Part shown: one piece after another, positions 7,321-8,232 of the stretch
Layout: every line of letters starts with the position of its first letter
Position numbering within the stretch: the stretch's first letter is position 1
From: Flavobacterium sp.
GTDB lineage: Bacteria > Bacteroidota > Bacteroidia > Flavobacteriales > Flavobacteriaceae
DNA length: 8,232 nt
NCBI GenBank assembly: GCA_024709705.1
Contig: JANJWE010000155.1
Span: forward strand, 1 to 8,232
Direction: 5' to 3'
Made by a program: the position numbers and the translations under genes
Notes under the pieces: model-generated
What the model was told of the DNA's origin: nothing
The model's input: the letters and a program-made list of their open reading frames with translations, nothing else
Databases searched by the model: none

Positions 7321-7330
7321 TTCATATGAA
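7321..7330. repeat. 10-bp palindrome abutting the GTGCAC cluster
   Basis: TTCATATGAA is a perfect 10-bp palindrome that begins at the base after the 12-bp inverted repeat ends. It adds to the density of symmetric sequence upstream of the integrase and may be another protein-binding site, or chance in A/T-rich DNA. Confidence 0.4.
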
Positions 7331-7374
7331 CCCCCATAAAACCAGTGGTTTAGAAAATGAACATCTTTTATTGT

Positions 7375-7404
7375 ATTGACAATTAGTGTAAATTAATTAT
7401 CAAT
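7375..7404. repeat. Imperfect inverted repeat upstream of the integrase gene
   Basis: ATTGACAATTA (7375-7385) and TAATTATCAAT (7394-7404) are 11-bp inverted copies with one mismatch, separated by 8 nt, ending 15 nt before the integrase ATG. The position suits an operator overlapping the integrase promoter or a hairpin in its leader. The 9-mer TAGTGTAAA at 7384-7392 also occurs at 7297-7305 inside the GTGCAC cluster. I could not find a convincing TAnnTTTG promoter element here. Confidence 0.5.
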
Positions 7405-7406
7405 TT

Positions 7407-7411
7407 AAAGG
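7407..7411 (+). promoter_or_regulatory. Shine-Dalgarno-like site of the integrase gene
   Basis: AAAGG lies 8 nt before ATG 7420, a good spacing for pairing with the 16S 3' end. The upstream chromosomal genes show no comparable site, so this supports the 7420 start and sets the integrase apart from its neighbours. Confidence 0.45.
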
Positions 7412-7419
7412 TTACTAAA

Positions 7420-8232
7420 ATGAAAGCAAAAATCAATGTACTTTTCTATCTAAGAAAATCAAAAGTAAATGCAATCGGGCGAATGCCAATTTTTCAGCGT
7501 ATAACAGTGAATGGCAAACGATTTGACATTAGTACCGGTCACTATGTAGAAGAACAAAAATGGTCATCTGAAATAAGCAGAATGAAAGGCAATTCGGAAG
7601 AAGCTCATACAGTAAATAGTCAACTTGAACTATTTAGAGCAAAGGTGTTTGAAACCGAAAAGCGAATGTTTATGAAAAATATAGACATTACATTTGAGCA
7701 ATTCAAAGCAGAGTATTTAGGCAAAACTGAACGCACCCGCACCCTCATCCCCATCTTTATCGACCACAATAACAAAATAAAAGCACTAATCGGCAAAGAA
7801 TACGCTCCCGGAACATGGGAACGATATGAAACCTCACTCAAACACACCAAAGATTTTTTGATGTGGAAATACAACATCACCGATATTGATATTACAAAGA
7901 TTGATCATGCTTTTGTTACAGATTACGAGTTCTATTTGCGAACCGTTAGAAATTGTGCCAATAATACAGCCGTAAAGTACCTGAAGAACTTCAATAAAAT
8001 CATTAAAATTTGTTTGGCCAACCATTGGTTGGATAAAAACCCATTTGCGAACTACAAATCAAAAGTCAAAGAGGTTGACCGAGTGTATTTAACGGAAGAA
8101 GAAATTCAACAAATCATCAATAAAGATTTTGGAACAGAACGCCTTTCTATCGTTCGGGATATTTTCATATTCAGCTGCTTTACCGGACTTGCCTATATTG
8201 ATGTTAAAAACTTAACTAAATCCCACATAAGT
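7420..8232 (+). CDS. Tyrosine recombinase (integrase) of the Bacteroidota mobile-element type, 3' end outside window
   Basis: Site-specific recombinase expected to integrate and excise the adjoining element. From ATG 7420 the frame is open for 271 codons to the window edge with no stop, against about 400-430 residues for the family. Residues 1 to about 85 resemble the N-terminal arm-DNA-binding domain (LFYLRKSK, RITVNGKRFDISTGHYV, QKWSSE). Residues of about 110-215 form the SAM-like core-binding domain (WERYETSLKHTKDFL, TDYEFYLR, NNTAVKYLKNFNKII, NPFANYK). The catalytic domain starts at about 221 with RVYLTEEEI. The box that usually holds the first catalytic Arg reads CFTGLAYIDV, with Ala258 at 8191-8193 in place of Arg. 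The remaining catalytic residues, including the Tyr nucleophile, lie beyond the window. A C-rich run around 7731-7765 and a clear Shine-Dalgarno differ from the upstream genes and are consistent with transfer. Confidence 0.93.
   Translation, partial: MKAKINVLFYLRKSKVNAIGRMPIFQRITVNGKRFDISTGHYVEEQKWSSEISRMKGNSEEAHTVNSQLELFRAKVFETEKRMFMKNIDITFEQFKAEYLGKTERTRTLIPIFIDHNNKIKALIGKEYAPGTWERYETSLKHTKDFLMWKYNITDIDITKIDHAFVTDYEFYLRTVRNCANNTAVKYLKNFNKIIKICLANHWLDKNPFANYKSKVKEVDRVYLTEEEIQQIINKDFGTERLSIVRDIFIFSCFTGLAYIDVKNLTKSHIS

Larger units (their letters stand above)
7171..8232. mobile_element. Putative tRNA-adjacent end of an integrative element (continues beyond window)
   Basis: A conserved-looking housekeeping run ends at tRNA-Ser. 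It is followed by palindrome-rich non-coding DNA and a tyrosine recombinase of the kind carried by Bacteroidota ICEs, islands and prophages. This layout is typical of an element inserted at a tRNA 3' end. The exact boundary is a guess: it could be within the tRNA 3' end or after the terminator. Element type and cargo cannot be judged, because only the edge is present. The alternative is a solitary or relic integrase, though its visible part is uninterrupted. Confidence 0.5.

Noticed and set aside
7275..7793. 11-bp direct repeat GCACTAATCGG at 7275-7285 and 7783-7793
   Set aside because: Several exact 11-mer pairs are expected by chance in a window of this size, and the second copy is inside integrase coding sequence.
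7620..8025. Reverse-strand ORFs opposite the integrase (7620-7880 and 7834-8025)
   Set aside because: The + strand frame from 7420 is open to the window edge and has integrase domains; these are antisense shadows.
1..8232. CRISPR array, defence system, toxin-antitoxin pair or biosynthetic cluster
   Set aside because: There are no regularly spaced repeats, and every sizeable + strand frame is accounted for by a known family. Any accessory system would be to the right of the integrase, outside the window.

Overview
The window is about 8.2 kb from a member of the Bacteroidota, most likely Flavobacteriaceae. The evidence is the low G+C and A/T-rich coding style, the gene families and their order, the tRNA gene lacking an encoded CCA, and a promoter of the Bacteroidota form (TTG, 19 nt, TAnnTTTG). 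It has two parts: a dense chromosomal run of envelope and metabolism genes, then a tRNA-Ser gene followed by what looks like the entry edge of an integrative element.

Region 1 (1-6930) holds six genes on the + strand: the 3' part of thiol peroxidase tpx, a diacylglycerol/undecaprenol kinase (dgkA family), the DNA translocase ftsK, a LolA-like periplasmic lipoprotein carrier, an LptF/LptG-family LPS-export permease with a long C-terminal extension, and ribB fused to a RibA-like domain that appears to have lost its zinc and catalytic residues. Gaps between genes are 7, 29, about 1 (or a short overlap), 7 and 7 nt, with no convincing internal terminator or promoter, so these genes are probably co-transcribed. 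Functionally they join oxidative defence, lipid-carrier recycling, chromosome segregation at division, outer-membrane lipoprotein and LPS transport, and riboflavin synthesis.

Region 2 (6931-7230) is a short A/T-rich spacer, a good Bacteroidota promoter, a small leader hairpin, tRNA-Ser(UGA) at 7086-7170 and a strong intrinsic terminator at 7194-7228.

Region 3 (7231-8232) starts with about 190 nt of non-coding DNA rich in palindromes: three GTGCAC sites, a 12-bp perfect inverted repeat, and a further imperfect inverted repeat just before the next gene. Then comes a tyrosine recombinase of the Bacteroidota mobile-element type, starting at 7420 and running off the window after 271 codons. The tRNA, palindromes and integrase together suggest that an ICE, island or prophage begins here. 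Its cargo and other end lie outside the window, so no complete new system can be claimed. The points most worth following are the degenerate RibA domain, the integrase with Ala where the first catalytic Arg is expected, and the palindrome cluster.
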